Below are positions 9,512 to 19,870 of a DNA stretch of 64,000 nt, piece after piece; the first letter of the stretch is position 1, and each line of letters begins with the position of its first letter. The position numbers and the translations under genes are program-made. The notes below the pieces were generated by a model. The model searched no databases. It worked only from the letters and a program-made list of their open reading frames with translations, and was not told the DNA's origin. The stretch is from Tipula vernalis (lineage: Eukaryota > Arthropoda > Insecta > Diptera > Tipulidae): assembly GCA_958295665.1 (NCBI GenBank), contig OY282560.1, forward strand, positions 26,743,653 to 26,807,652. The letters run 5' to 3'.

Positions 9512-11442
9512 ATGGAGGGTGATAATGCCTAAGCTGCTGGTGCTATACAACCAGAACCCGCCGTTGCTCCGGCACCGGTGGTTAGACCTGCCGGGCAGGA
9601 AGTAGCAGTGGTGCTTAATGCGCCCGATATACACGAAGAGCCACCAGTGGCACCAAAGGAATCAGAAGCTAGCGGTTCAGTACCTAAAAGCGTTCCAATT
9701 AGTTACTCTTGCGGAGGCTTGAGTTGTAAAAATGCCATCATAACTGACGCCACAGTTGATAACCACAATGTGGCTCAAAACATATACCAACGTAGTCGGC
9801 CACTACTAACAGGCCACACAGGATACATTACCGGTGCTCACCGTGCTAATGAGCTCAATCCAATTGCAATAAATGCAAGATGGGCTCTCTGCTCTACTGA
9901 TGAGATGTACGGAAAGGCCAGGACTGGCATGTTTATCGAAAGGGTGGACAGGTGGATAAATCGAACCGCATTGGTGGGTCACCATGCATGTTCATGGGAT
10001 AGTGCAGAAGTCATTGAAGACTTAAATGCTAATACGTATTCACAATTCATGGATGGGGCTTTGACGGTACCCAACAAAATAATGGTTGCCTTCACAAACA
10101 GGTTCCCAGGCATTGATATTAACTTTGCCAAACAAGTGGGGACTAGCTTTACGGCCCCCACGCTCCATCGATATGATTTGAGTGGCTTCTTCGCCCTCGC
10201 ATTCATTGTCCATGCCAGTATAGCCGACCACAACCAAGTAGGTCGGGAATTTCAACCACGGTTACACGGGCAATATGTCGCTATGGTCACTATGGCAGTG
10301 GCTGACATTCCTGCCTGGAACGAGAATATGGGGAGAGGCAGGTTGATGTTACCATCACACTTGGTTTCTGACCGGGATTGGATCTGTTTAAATTGGATCT
10401 GCAACGGGCCTCGCAGAATAGCAACAGTCGCTCACCAAGTGCACCAATTTTGCCATTGCACAACGTCATTTAATTGGCAGTATGATGGCTCCTGATCTAC
10501 ACGTCATTCCTACCGCAGCAGAAATCTTGTCTTCTATATTTCTAGTGGCACGGTGTCTCGACTCACAAGGAGATTTGGTTGCAGGATTTAATCGCGCCGC
10601 TACACTTATCAATGGTAGGATGTACCCTATCGATCAATATCCACATGAGCCCGAGGACAATCTTATCGAAGCACTTGACGGCGAGCTTGCTCAACCTTTC
10701 GAACGGTTAATGCCCAATGAAGGGTTGGACAGTTTGGTAGTTCGATTAGCTAGGTAGATGGATGTACGAGCAAACCGTGTACTAGCCAGTATTAGGATGT
10801 ACATAGCGAGAATGGCTGCACAACAAGGCGCCGCACCCACCGAAGCACAAATTAGGGCAGCCATTGTGATGCTTGAAGCTGCTGAAGGGATCGTTCAGCC
10901 TGCAGCGGCTCCAGCTGCTCCTGAGCAACCACCACAAGAACCACCTGGTGAAGTTGGGGAAGCGGCCGTGGTAGAGGAGGTTGTCGGTAGGGCCGGCAGA
11001 CATGCTGTGGGTCCCCGGCGACAACAGGAATGTGTTGCAGGTTACGCTGTTGCTACTAACGATTCAGCCGATCCTATGACGCTCGCCAACCAGAGACTGT
11101 TAAGGGCCAGAGGTTCCTTATCAAGAATGCAGCATTATAGGCGCTGTTACAATGAAGCCTTTTGGACACCAACCATTAATGTACCTCAAGCACAGATAGA
11201 TAGACAGAATGCGGCCTGGGCTCTCCAATATAGGTACCTACCTGCATCAATTGAAATGTCAGCTGTAGGCTTGCCTCGCCCATTTTACAACACTTGGCTT
11301 CCGGATGTCTTGTTGACATTCCAGAAGCATAAATACTATCAAAATCTATACGATGAATATCATGTCCTACAGCTTCAGGGTGACTACTACGTCATACAAG
11401 GTTTAAGTATTATTTATGCCTTAAACTTTAGCTTAGGTGTGT
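9512..11442 (+). pseudogene. Capsid-like viral gene, 5' part (toti-like dsRNA virus suspected)
   Basis: The likely original start is ATG 9512 (ATAATGGAGG), with a TAA six codons on (9530). The same frame is then open from about 9533 to 10.43 kb. A frameshift near 10.43 kb moves the reading to the frame of 10482-10757, which has one TAG at 10755-10757 and then stays open. With the 3' part at 12298-13238 the gene would be about 950 codons. It has an alanine/proline-rich N-terminus and tryptophan/tyrosine-rich blocks, with no enzyme motif and no membrane segment. Size and character fit a structural protein of a toti-like dsRNA virus, but the family is an inference. It was decaying as a pseudogene when Penelope inserted, or decayed later. 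Confidence 0.45.
11352..11442 (+). repeat. 91-bp direct repeat, left copy (target duplication of Penelope insertion)
   Basis: Starts GATGAATATCATGTCC and ends TTAGGTGTGT. It is repeated at 12207-12297 with no difference that I can see. Both copies encode the same piece of the capsid-like protein, so the insertion between them interrupted one gene. Confidence 0.9.
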
Positions 11443-12206
11443 ACAAGATTGACTGCCTCAACTGCTCTGGTTGCTATATTGGGCATACTGGTAAACGATT
11501 GGAACAACGCATACGGGACCACAAAAATGATTGCCGTCTAAGACGAAGTAATGGAACGGGCACAGCCTTATCTACACACTCTATGGAAAACCAACACCTT
11601 TTTGATTTCGATAATCCGCAAATTTTGGAAGTCGAACGCAATAAGTCAAAAAGAGAGCTGTTAGAGGTTCTACAAATCAGAGCTCACCCTAATGTTATAA
11701 ATTTTAGAGTTGACAGCACGAGAATCCATCCGGCATACGACATTAACTGATCTTCTCCACTACATCAGCAATAATAAAATTTTGGTCTTGTCATCTTTTC
11801 ATACCGAAACAAACAACACATCAATGGAGTGCTTAATTTTAATAATATTTATTGTGTGATTTCATGTTTTTTTTTTTTTTTTTATTTTTTTATTTTTTTA
11901 TATTTTTGACTAAACAGTTATGTGTTTATGTTTTTTTTTGATGATTTTAACATTTCTTCTTATGGTAATTTTACATCAGAATTTATTTATTTTTCAATAT
12001 TTTGTTTCAATAAAAAATTTTTTACAACGTATCGTCCACAGATGCACTTGATAATGGAAAAATCTAATTTTCCGAAACGTTGTGCCGTAAATCAAATTAA
12101 AATGATTGTGTTTTAATTAGTTAAAACCCAACGGATCATACCGGCCAGAAAAACGTAAATTGAATCGTATGTGTGTCCATGCAGCATACTTGATCCAAAT
12201 ATTAAA
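11443..12206 (+). mobile_element. 5'-truncated Penelope-like element (GIY-YIG endonuclease end and 3' UTR)
   Basis: About 764 bp lie between two 91-bp direct repeats. The first 307 bp encode the C-terminal GIY-YIG endonuclease of a Penelope-like retroelement: 'CLNCSGCYIGHTGKRLEQRI', then 'RDHKNDC' and later 'HSMENQHLFDFDN', ending with TAA at 11748-11750. The 'YIG' and the following arginine are the core catalytic motif; the cysteine pair and the histidine belong to the zinc-finger-like part of animal PLE endonucleases. The reverse transcriptase is missing, so the copy is 5'-truncated. The rest is an AT-rich 3' UTR with poly-T tracts. The capsid frame reads straight into the GIY-YIG frame, making a chance chimeric ORF. 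Confidence 0.82.
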
Positions 12207-12297
12207 GATGAATATCATGTCCTACAGCTTCAGGGTGACTACTACGTCATACAAGGTTTAAGTATTATTTATGCCTTAAACTTTAGCTTAGGTGTGT
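12207..12297 (+). repeat. 91-bp direct repeat, right copy
   Basis: Same sequence as 11352-11442. Removing one copy and the insert rejoins the capsid-like frame at the codons of 'LNFSLGV'. Confidence 0.9.
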
Positions 12298-13238
12298 CCA
12301 CATCATTCCAGCGTTTCAACATCACTGGACACATGCTAACTCGACATTTCGTGGGACGTAATCTTGGACCTGACATGGCCCACGTAATGGAAGCTATAAC
12401 CCTCAGCCCTGGTGAGCTGGAAAATGCTTTCGTTACAAAGTGCGGAACTAGCATTTCTCAACAACTCAGTGAGTTGTGTACTCCATCCAACTCCTTTTCT
12501 TTACGAAACTGGAATCTCCTAGATCGTAGAGCAAGAGAAGGGAGACATGAGGATTTTGGGTACTTGTTTGGACGCGAGTGCCCCTATGTTTGGCAGCCGA
12601 TGATCATGTCCGAATTTTATACAAAATGGGAGGCTATATGGGGAATCTTTTGCCGGGGAAGCAGCTACAATCCAAGTCGTTCAATCGTGGCATTTTCATT
12701 GCAGGGAAATCAGGGTTGGCATGCCTATATGGATGACCGAACCTACATCACACAGTGTTCTACCCGCATGCCGTACAGATATGTACCATATGGTGTCTGC
12801 GCTCTATCGGCTCTAAGCCAGAACTTTGACTTGCTCATGACCATTAATACCGAATCTCGTCCCAAAGATAGCGCCGCAGCAGATTGGGAGAGAGCAAATC
12901 CCGAAGTAGAAACTGGACGCTGGCTTCGACAGTTAAGACTACTTCAGGCGGGGACTGTGCCAACCTTCGACCATGAGGCACAGGTCATGTTATCACCTTG
13001 TCTGCGTGTGCAAACGGTACAGGAGGGTATGTGGACTCACCTAATAAGAAATGCGCCAGTAAATCCAGATCGGATAGGTTTTGATTTTGCTACGCTGTCT
13101 GCAACTGCTCCCTCTGAACCACAAGCAGATAGCTTCGACGAATTCATCAGTGCCCACCGGAGTAAGAAGCCACGAGTATCATCCTCATCGGCTTCGGGAA
13201 ACGCCGCTGGCGGTCCTACCACCGGGCCGAAGCAGTAA
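12207..13238 (+). pseudogene. Capsid-like viral gene, 3' part
   Basis: The open frame runs to TAA at 13236-13238. It continues the protein of 9512-11442 after the Penelope insert. The region contains tryptophan-rich blocks ('GRECPYVWQPMIMSEFYTKW', 'FCRGSSYNPSR') and a serine/alanine/glycine-rich tail with 'KKPRVSSSS'. No enzyme motif is visible. The frame has no internal stop, unlike the 5' part. The protein type is inferred from size and lack of enzymatic or membrane motifs. Confidence 0.45.
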
Positions 13239-13735
13239 ATTTAATGTCAGATTGGTGCCTCGAGTCTGCTTTTCCGACCCATATTCCTATTAGTAGGAAC
13301 AAAGCAGGTAAGTGGCAGGTGGACATTCTAGAGCAATACTATGCGAATCCTAATAACTTTACAATACACTGTGAGGCCGTGGCAATTTAATTTTAATTTC
13401 CTTTGTCACTCCAATTTTATTGTTATGCGGTTATTCAAGCATGAGTTTATGTCTGAAAACCCCACGCCGCACTGTGAGCTCTAGCCAGCTACTATACCGC
13501 ATCAGACCGCTATACTCATGTCTGTTAACGTAATCCCCTTGTGGGATTTCGTTACAAAATACTTGTACTCATTCACAGCGTTATTAACAATGATAGACGT
13601 TATTGAAGCTGTTTTCTTATATTTTTATTTTACAGATGAATAATAACTTCTATTCTATTAATTTTGATAAGAAAAAGATTTTTTCTTGTGTAAACAAAAG
13701 AAAATTTGGATTGCTATGAAAAAAGAAAAATTTTC
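13239..13735. other. No gene seen; downstream flank of the capsid-like element
   Basis: 13239-13560 is mixed sequence resembling the 3' continuation of the capsid-like element, with no open frame of note. After about 13560 it is AT-rich. A TTTTACAG followed by ATGAATAATAAC at 13630-13650 looks like a splice acceptor before a short frame that stops within 30 codons. It is probably the decayed start of the Polinton polymerase that follows, because the related copy at 44028 also begins ATGAATAAC after an acceptor. Confidence 0.4.
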
Positions 13736-13786
13736 TAAAACTGAAAAAAATTGTATTTTATTGTCTTAAATAAAGTACATATTATA

Positions 13787-14632
13787 CCCAGTATCAATAT
13801 TCAACGATCATCGGAAGCTTCATCAAGTAGACAGATAATCAACTTAAATGATGAAGTAGTACCCAAGAAGATGAAGGTGATTGTTGATTTCGATGATAAC
13901 ATTCAATGTGATTCTTGTAATGTAAGTATTTCAAAATCATGTATTATTAATCACTATAGATCTATGAGTCATAAAAATAATTGCATAACAAAATATAATG
14001 ATAGGGATGAAAACATCCAAATAATAGATACAGCATTCAAATCTAGAATAATCAGCTATAGAATTTTAGATATACATATATATAATAATTATATCAGTAT
14101 AAATGATTTTATGAACGCCGTAAAAGATAAAATAATTACTTTAATTAATCTTCAAACAAAAATATTTAATGCTGTAAAAGCCAATTTTGAGTTGTTTGCT
14201 TTATACACTAAGTTTGATTTAAAAGATGATATAAACGTAACTTCATTAAAATCATTTAATACAAAAATTGGAATCTTAACTGTTGTTTGTCCTTTTAATA
14301 CTCAGAGTGAAGAGTATCAAATCAAGATAAAGATTCAGGATGGGCTCTAGAAAAAATAATGTTTATAGAAGTTAATTTAAATAAATATAACCCAATGAGA
14401 GGGTCTTCTTATATGCCGTTACCAAATTTTATTAAAAATAAAAGCTGCTATTAATATTCAAAATTATGATCAAGCTTGCTTTGCATGGTCGATCGTGGCT
14501 AGTAAATACCCGTAACGTAAGAAACCCTCAGAGATGTAATTCATATCCACACTATAGTACAAATTTAGTTTTAAATAATATTACATTCCACATGGCTTTA
14601 AAAGATATTCATGAATTTGAAAAAATAAATAA
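13787..14632 (+). pseudogene. Polinton/Maverick DNA polymerase B, N-terminal part (interrupted by Tc1)
   Basis: 13787-14350 reads in one frame and matches the fragment at 44028-44660 within the window: a 'C..C....S...NHY.S..HKNNC' zinc-finger-like block, then 'ENIQIIDTAFKSRI', then 'NYISINDFM' and 'FDLKDD'. A frameshift at 14350 is followed by a new frame containing 'FIEVNLNKYNPMRGSSYMPL' and a decayed 'FAWSIVASKYP' block. These are hallmarks of the long N-terminal part of insect and cnidarian Polinton protein-primed polymerases. At 14633 a Tc1 element interrupts the gene, which resumes at 16237. The gene is dead: stops, frameshifts and two insertions. Confidence 0.72.
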
Positions 14633-14634
14633 TA

Positions 14635-16234
14635 CAGCGAGCGTAATTTACTTAGGCGCAGGGTTAAATTTGTGAATAAATTATTCAATTAACACCTGCG
14701 TTAAAAATGTGTATACAATTTTTGGAATATACTAAAAAACAAACAATATGAGCGTGTAAAGCAAACTAACGGTATTTAATTACATTATATTCTACGTCAA
14801 TTCTTTATTTCATAGTGTAATTTACTTAGGCACAGTAATTTGAACTTAGCGGTTTGGATATAATAATCGACTAATTGTGATTATTTTTATTTTAATTAAT
14901 AATTTAGTATATTTTTAAACATTTTGATGAACAAAAATATTGAATATTAAAACAAGTAATAAATATGGCGAGAGGAAAGTTTTTAAGTGACTCAGAAAAA
15001 ACGAAAATAACCGTTTACAAGGAATGTGGCCTCTCCAATAGAGCAATTGCTTCTAAAATAGGGCGGTCCGAACATGTAATTAGAAATTACATTAAACTTG
15101 GGGACAGATATGGAGCACCACCGAAGAAAAATAAAAGAAATACAAAAATTACATTACGTCAGCGTAATCAAATCAAATTCGAAGCCGCAAAAAATAAATT
15201 AAACTCGACCCAAATTATTTCGAAATTGGATTTGACAATTAAGAAAAGTCGTGTGCAGCAGATTTTAAGGTCAGATAAAAATATGAAATGGAAGAAACCA
15301 GAAAAACGACCGGTGTTATCTTCTCAACATAAAGTTGCCAGACTACAATTTGCCAGAGATCACATGCATTGGCAAGATGAGTGGCGAAACATTATCTTTT
15401 CAGACGAAAAGAAATTTAATTTAGACGGCCCTGATGGGTTAAGCTTTTATTGGCATGATCTCCGCCATAATGATCCTCCCAGAATGAGTAGAAATTTTGG
15501 GGGTGGTTCGTTAATGATATGGGCAGCCTTTTCATATTATGGCAAGCTACAACTTTGTTATATAGACACCAAAATGACATCGGAAAAATATGTGGAGATG
15601 TTAGAAGACGTTTTAATAACATATTTAGATGAAAATGACGACAAGGAGTTCATTTTTCAACAAGACAATGCCAGTATCCATGTATCGAAATACACCAAGC
15701 AGTTTTTTTCATCTAGTTTGGTACCTCTTTTAGAATGGCCCGCGAGAAGTCCAGATTTAAACCCCATGGAAAACCTGTGGGGTGTACTTGCCAGACGTGT
15801 TTATTCAAATAGTCGACAATATGCAACAGTTTTGGAGCTTCGACAATCGGTACTAGATTGCTGGCGAGGAATTGAAGAGGAACTACTTCAAAATTTAGTA
15901 AACTCTATTCCAAATCGAATTTTTGCTGTAATCAAAAATAAAGGAGGCCAAACTAAATATTAAAAGTCAAGAATGTACATATTTGTTTAATATTTTTTTT
16001 GTTTTTAATAAACTTTTAATAATAGTTTCTTGTGCGTCTATATAAATTACGCATCCAAATTTGAATTTTTTATAATTTAGTACAGTAAATAAAAAGTTTT
16101 TAAATAACTGTATATCACAATAAATATAATATTAATATTAAAATATAATAAAGATAAAATAATTTTTTTAATTCTTAACTAATGATGTATTTTTTATAAA
16201 ATTATGAATGCGCCTAAGAAAATTACGCTCACTG
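14635..16234 (+). mobile_element. Tc1-family DNA transposon, apparently complete (1600 bp)
   Basis: It is flanked by the TA target duplication (14633-14634 and 16235-16236). The 26-bp terminal inverted repeats begin CAGCGAGCGTAATTTACTTA (left) and CAGTGAGCGTAATTTTCTTA (right, reverse complement) with two mismatches. A second, inner copy of the terminal motif lies at about 14812-14836 (AGTGTAATTTACTTAGGCAC), and a weaker one near 16032-16055. This is the two-repeats-per-end arrangement of IR/DR elements such as Sleeping Beauty. It carries one intact transposase ORF and sits inside a Polinton polymerase gene, so it is younger than that element. Confidence 0.93.
14965..15963 (+). CDS. Tc1-family transposase, intact
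   Basis: 332 codons starting at ATG 14965 in the context AATATGGCGAG, without lesions, a normal length for the family. Order: an N-terminal helix-turn-helix (residues about 1-60, MARGKFLSDSEKTKITVYKE, 'RAIASKIGRS'), a second HTH up to about residue 110, then the DDE catalytic domain. Catalytic residues are visible in 'IIFSDEKKFN', 'FQQDNASIHV' and 'PDLNPMENLW', with 34 residues between the second D and the E (DD34E). It cuts and pastes the element at TA sites, binding the terminal repeats. The ends and ORF both look intact, so the copy may be autonomous. Confidence 0.95.
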   Translation: MARGKFLSDSEKTKITVYKECGLSNRAIASKIGRSEHVIRNYIKLGDRYGAPPKKNKRNTKITLRQRNQIKFEAAKNKLNSTQIISKLDLTIKKSRVQQILRSDKNMKWKKPEKRPVLSSQHKVARLQFARDHMHWQDEWRNIIFSDEKKFNLDGPDGLSFYWHDLRHNDPPRMSRNFGGGSLMIWAAFSYYGKLQLCYIDTKMTSEKYVEMLEDVLITYLDENDDKEFIFQQDNASIHVSKYTKQFFSSSLVPLLEWPARSPDLNPMENLWGVLARRVYSNSRQYATVLELRQSVLDCWRGIEEELLQNLVNSIPNRIFAVIKNKGGQTKY

Positions 16235-16236
16235 TA

Positions 16237-16572
16237 TGAGTATAAATGTATATATGTATATGGTTTAGAAAACGATCAAATTGTGAGACCATTATATATT
16301 ATACAAATTTTAAGAAAAATCATCATGTTAATTTATTATATTTAGAAGATGGTGAAAATAGTAATTATTGTTATATAAAAAAATTACATACATTAATAGG
16401 TGAACAATTATCTAAAAGAACTAACCAAAAATGGATTTGTGATGGTTGTTTAACTTTTTATTACACCCCTCCCTACTGAAGAAAATGATATTTTAGAATT
16501 CAGTAATCACTATCATAAGTTGAAAGTCCCTTATGTTATTTACTGTGATTTTGAAGCTACACTCGATACTGC
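16237..16572 (+). pseudogene. Polinton DNA polymerase B, middle part (between Tc1 and Tigger)
   Basis: After the Tc1 target site the polymerase resumes: '.INVY', 'YYTNFKKNHHVNLLYLEDG', 'LSKRTNQKWICDGCL', a frameshift/stop near 16477, then 'VPYVIYCDFEATLDT'. The last is the start of the 3'-5' exonuclease domain, with D and E of the Exo I motif in 'YCDFEA'. The first line is usually followed in the family by a zinc-finger-like 'C.GCL' block, which is present. The gene stops at about 16573, where a pogo/Tigger element begins. A later fragment of the same protein is at 19636-19870. Confidence 0.78.
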
Positions 16573-18270
16573 TAATAGGACCTCTCTCTAATCGGACCAA
16601 TTTCAATTCGGACCACAAATTACGAGTTACAAAACGTTTTTAATAGAAATTGTTCTGTGTAATCGGACCACCTGCAAATCGGACCTATGGACCACTTATT
16701 TAGTATCTTTTTCATTTTTTTACCTTTGAATAGGACCTTTAAAAAATAATACATACAATACATACATAATAATTGATTTTCTGAACTGAATATGTGTGTA
16801 TGTACATAGTTTAAATATTATTCATTATACATATGTTATGTAACATAATGTGCCTAAGTATGCATTTTATTTTTGTTTTCTTGTTGGTAACGGTAAAATA
16901 ACGATATTTTTATTAATTTTATTTTGATGGATAAAATACATATGATTGCTTATTCAGATTACACCGAGGTAAAGGTCAGGTCATTAGGTGATACATATCT
17001 TTTGTTTAATAAGAGTTTTTATAGTCGTGTAATTTGTGGATAAACATTTAATTTTGATTTAATTTGAGTTAAAAATTAAGGTACGTAGAGTAAAGTTACT
17101 ACATATTGTAATAAGACTAATATGAATTGTTTGGATGATAATTTAGAACTATTGGATTACATTTCCTGAGAAAATGAATAAGCGATCGTACACCGAACTA
17201 GATGTTTCAACAAAAATAGCTTTAATTGAATGTGCTGAAAGCGAAAACCTATCCCAACGAAAACTTGCAGAAAAATTCAAAATAAGCAAAACCCAAGTTC
17301 AAAGAATTTTGGGTAATAAATCGAAAATTCTACAAACTGTTGATAGTTTTGGATTGCTAAAACGAAAACGTGTTGCATCATGCACCAAATATGGTGAACT
17401 TGACGTTCTGTTATTTAAATGGTTTACAATGGCACGATCTAAAAAGTTGCCTTTGTCTGGAAGTTTACTACAAGAAAAAGCTTTAAAAATAGGTGAGCAA
17501 TTAAATTTGATAGATTTTACTGCATCAAATGGATGGCTCCAAAGTTTCAAAGAGCGCCACAATCTGCAGTTAATTTCACTTAGCGGAGAAGGTGCATCAG
17601 TAGATAGCAACGTTGTCGAAAAATTCCGCGAAACATTACATAAATTGGCTGAGCCATATGAGTCTAAAAATATTTATAATTTAGACGAAACCGGTTTATT
17701 TTTTCGAGCCACTCCATCCAGATCACTTCAGTTAAAAAATGAAAAGTGCAAAGGTGGAAAAATGTGCAAAGAGCGAATAACATTAGCACTATTATGTAAC
17801 ATGCTGAGAGAAAAGGAAAACTGTCTCATTATCGGAAAGGCGAAAAAACCACGAGCCTTCAAAAACCTAAATGTTGAACAAGCTTTTAACATTTATTGGA
17901 GGTTTAACAAAAAAGCGTGGATGACATCGGTAATTTTTGATGAATGGATCAGTAAAATAAACCAAAAAATGGTAAAACAGAACCGCAAAATACTCATCTT
18001 CCTGGACAATGCTCCGTGCCATCCAGACAAAACCTACTCCAACGTTAAGTTACAGTTTTTTCCACCAAATACTACATCCGCCTTGCAGCCGTTAGATCAA
18101 GGTATAATTCGAAGTGTAAAAATGAATTACAGAAAACTTCTAATGAATCGCCTGCTCACAGCAATCGATGTATCTGATGGTGTAGAGCAACTTTCAAAGC
18201 AGATAACGGTGTTAGATGCGTTTTCATGGGTGTCCACGGCATGGAAAAATACTACTCCGGAAACCATATG
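16573..18270 (+). mobile_element. pogo/Tigger DNA transposon, 3'-truncated
   Basis: The left end lies at about 16573-16590 (TAATAGGACC, then CTCTCTCTAATCGGACC), with further CGGACC motifs to 16690, typical of Tigger subterminal repeats. A transposase ORF follows at 17174. No matching right end was found: the transposase stops being recognisable at about 18.26 kb, in a short repeated stretch (CATATGGACCTGG / CATATGGGACTTGG), and unrelated sequence follows. The element inserted in the Polinton polymerase and later lost its right end. Confidence 0.7.
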
Positions 18271-18301
18271 GACCTGGACCATATGGGACTTGGACGTCTG
18301 A
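17174..18301 (+). pseudogene. pogo/Tigger transposase, C-terminus lost
   Basis: The N-terminal psq/CENP-B-type helix-turn-helix (residues about 1-50, 'SQRKLAEKFKISKTQVQRIL') is followed by a second CENP-B DNA-binding domain ('GSLLQEKALKIGEQL', 'SNGWLQSFKERHNL'). The DDE domain shows 'NLDETGLFFR', 'IFLDNAPCH' and 'LQPLDQGIIRSVK'. The frame is open for 375 codons, but the last dozen codons after 'WKNTTPETI' are not transposase-like. Full-length Tigger transposases are about 450-600 residues. A partial deletion just before 'IYWRFNKKAWMT' is possible. The first half looks undamaged. Confidence 0.85.
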
Positions 18302-18533
18302 ATTCACCATTGAAACGAAAGTATCTGGTGAGATACAATTCCAGACACCAATCATGGCCAGTGGAAGTACAGATTACAGCAAATTTATTACGGATTGTAC
18401 ACTAGTAGGCGAAAGGATTGATTCAACAGAAGGTGTTTTCTATGTTGACGGTGATAAGGTATTGGGCAAATATGCAGGCCCTAGTCATTTAATTTCACAC
18501 TATCACCACTCTGATGGTTCCTCAATGGATTAA
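18271..18533 (+). pseudogene. C-terminal fragment of an unrecognised protein
   Basis: The frame of 18216-18533 enters from a shadow of the Tigger frame and becomes protein-like from about 18275: 'WTSEFTIETKVSGEIQFQTP', then 'STDYSKFITDC' and 'GVFYVDGDKVLGKYAGPSH', ending TAA at 18531-18533. Regular beta-like alternation suggests a beta-rich domain. I do not recognise the family. A viral structural or envelope fragment is possible given the surroundings. Confidence 0.35.
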
Positions 18534-19475
18534 ATCGAAAAATGAAAAAAAAACTTTCATACACGAAGCAATTAAATTACAATGATTCAAATCAATTGTT
18601 GTAATAAAACTAAACAAATTTCAAAAATGTCAAAATTAACTCTAGAATCAACTTTAATAATTAGATTAAATACTCAAACCATACTATAATATGAAGCTTT
18701 TAAATACATATATAATTATCAAAGACCCAAACCAAAATTTATTGCGAGACATCTAAATTTAAAACATTAGAACTAAAGAAATAAAATATAAAATAAAACT
18801 TTACATTAAGAACACATTATCATACAGGTCAATGCACCTAAATAAAAAATTATAAATCAAAGAAATGCGTTGTCCGCAATAATAATGACAATAAGTATTT
18901 TTATTAGTTTAAGCATTTTTTTTTTTTGTAAAATGAAAGAGTAACGAACTTTTTTTTTTATAAATCAAAACGAAAATTGTTAGTTTAATTAGCTTAAGAG
19001 TTTTAGTATATAAGCATAAACATAATTATTGTAAAAAATGAATTTAGCATCAACCTTTTAACGAATAAAGTATAAAATTGTAACAGTCTTAAATCTTTCC
19101 GTTTATAAAAAAAACAGTCAATTTCGAGAGGTCGCAGAAGCAGAACTGGCAGAGAAGCAGACTATATGGTAAGTATCAACTAACAAATAAACACTAACAC
19201 TTGGGCATCGAAGTTCGTGCAACTACGAAGCGCACTAGGTATCGCAAAACCTAGGGGAGAATGAATAAGACGTTAAGCGTACATTAGTTCTCCTTATGCT
19301 AAGAGTGCATGATACTTCTTTCTTCTATTAACAAAATTCTCTTCTGAATGTCTAACTATTAACCCATTAAGTTAGACATTCCAACCTTGAATCATCGTTT
19401 CAAAATTTAATTCCAATTATACCGTTAGTTTTGAGGTTAAGATACTTCATATCTTAATCTCATGCAACGTCATAA
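18534..19475. other. Non-coding; possible 3' end of a retroelement
   Basis: 18534-19080 is AT-rich with several AATAAA-type signals and no ORF. 19120-19460 has a different, more mixed composition (GAGGTCGCAGAAGCAGAACTGG, and a TAACCCATTAAGTTAGACA region with a short inverted repeat around TGTCTAACTATTAACCCATT). No coding sequence is seen. Confidence 0.35.
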
Positions 19476-19635
19476 TTCTGAATTAGTCGATTCAACACAC
19501 TTCAACATTAATATACATAATACACAAGCACACATCCAACAAACTTCAACATTAATTCTGAATTATTCGATTCAACACACTTCAACATTAATATTCATAA
19601 TCCACAAGCACACATCCAACAAACTTCAACACAAT
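19476..19635 (+). repeat. Two tandem copies of an 80-bp unit
   Basis: Units start at 19476 and 19556 with TTCTGAATTA. Both contain TCGATTCAACACACTTCAAC and CACAAGCACACATCCAACAA. A few substitutions separate them. The second copy runs straight into the Polinton polymerase fragment that follows. Confidence 0.85.
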
Positions 19636-19870
19636 GTCATATTTGTGATGGTGAGTTTATTGATGATGAAAATTAAAAGGTTATAGATCATTGCCATTTA
19701 ACTGGAAAATTTAGAGGTGCTGCTCATCCTAAGTGTAATTTGAATAACAAAATAGCCGATTTTATCCCAATATTTTGTCATAATTTAAGCGGCTATGATG
19801 CTCATTTTATAATAAAAGAATTAGGGTTTGATACTGATCGTATAAACTTAATTGCTCAGAATAAAGAACC
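19636..19870 (+). pseudogene. Polinton DNA polymerase B, exonuclease-region fragment
   Basis: The frame reads 'CHICDGEF', a TAA at 19672, then 'KVIDHCHLTGKFRGAAHPKC', then 'FIPIFCHNLSGYDAHFIIKE'. The 'CHIC...DHCHLTG..RGAAH..CN' block is a zinc-binding insert and 'HNLSGYDAH' contains the Exo II motif of Polinton polymerases. It fits downstream of the fragment ending at 16572, so all pieces from 13.8 to 19.9 kb probably derive from one gene. At 19871 the reading is replaced by unrelated sequence. Confidence 0.8.

Noticed and set aside
9979..10255. Minus-strand ORFs of 71-84 codons within the capsid-like gene
   Set aside because: Shadows of the plus-strand frame, without protein-like features.
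19462..19686. 74-codon ORF over the 80-bp tandem repeat
   Set aside because: It is simply the repeat read in one frame, ending in the polymerase fragment out of frame.
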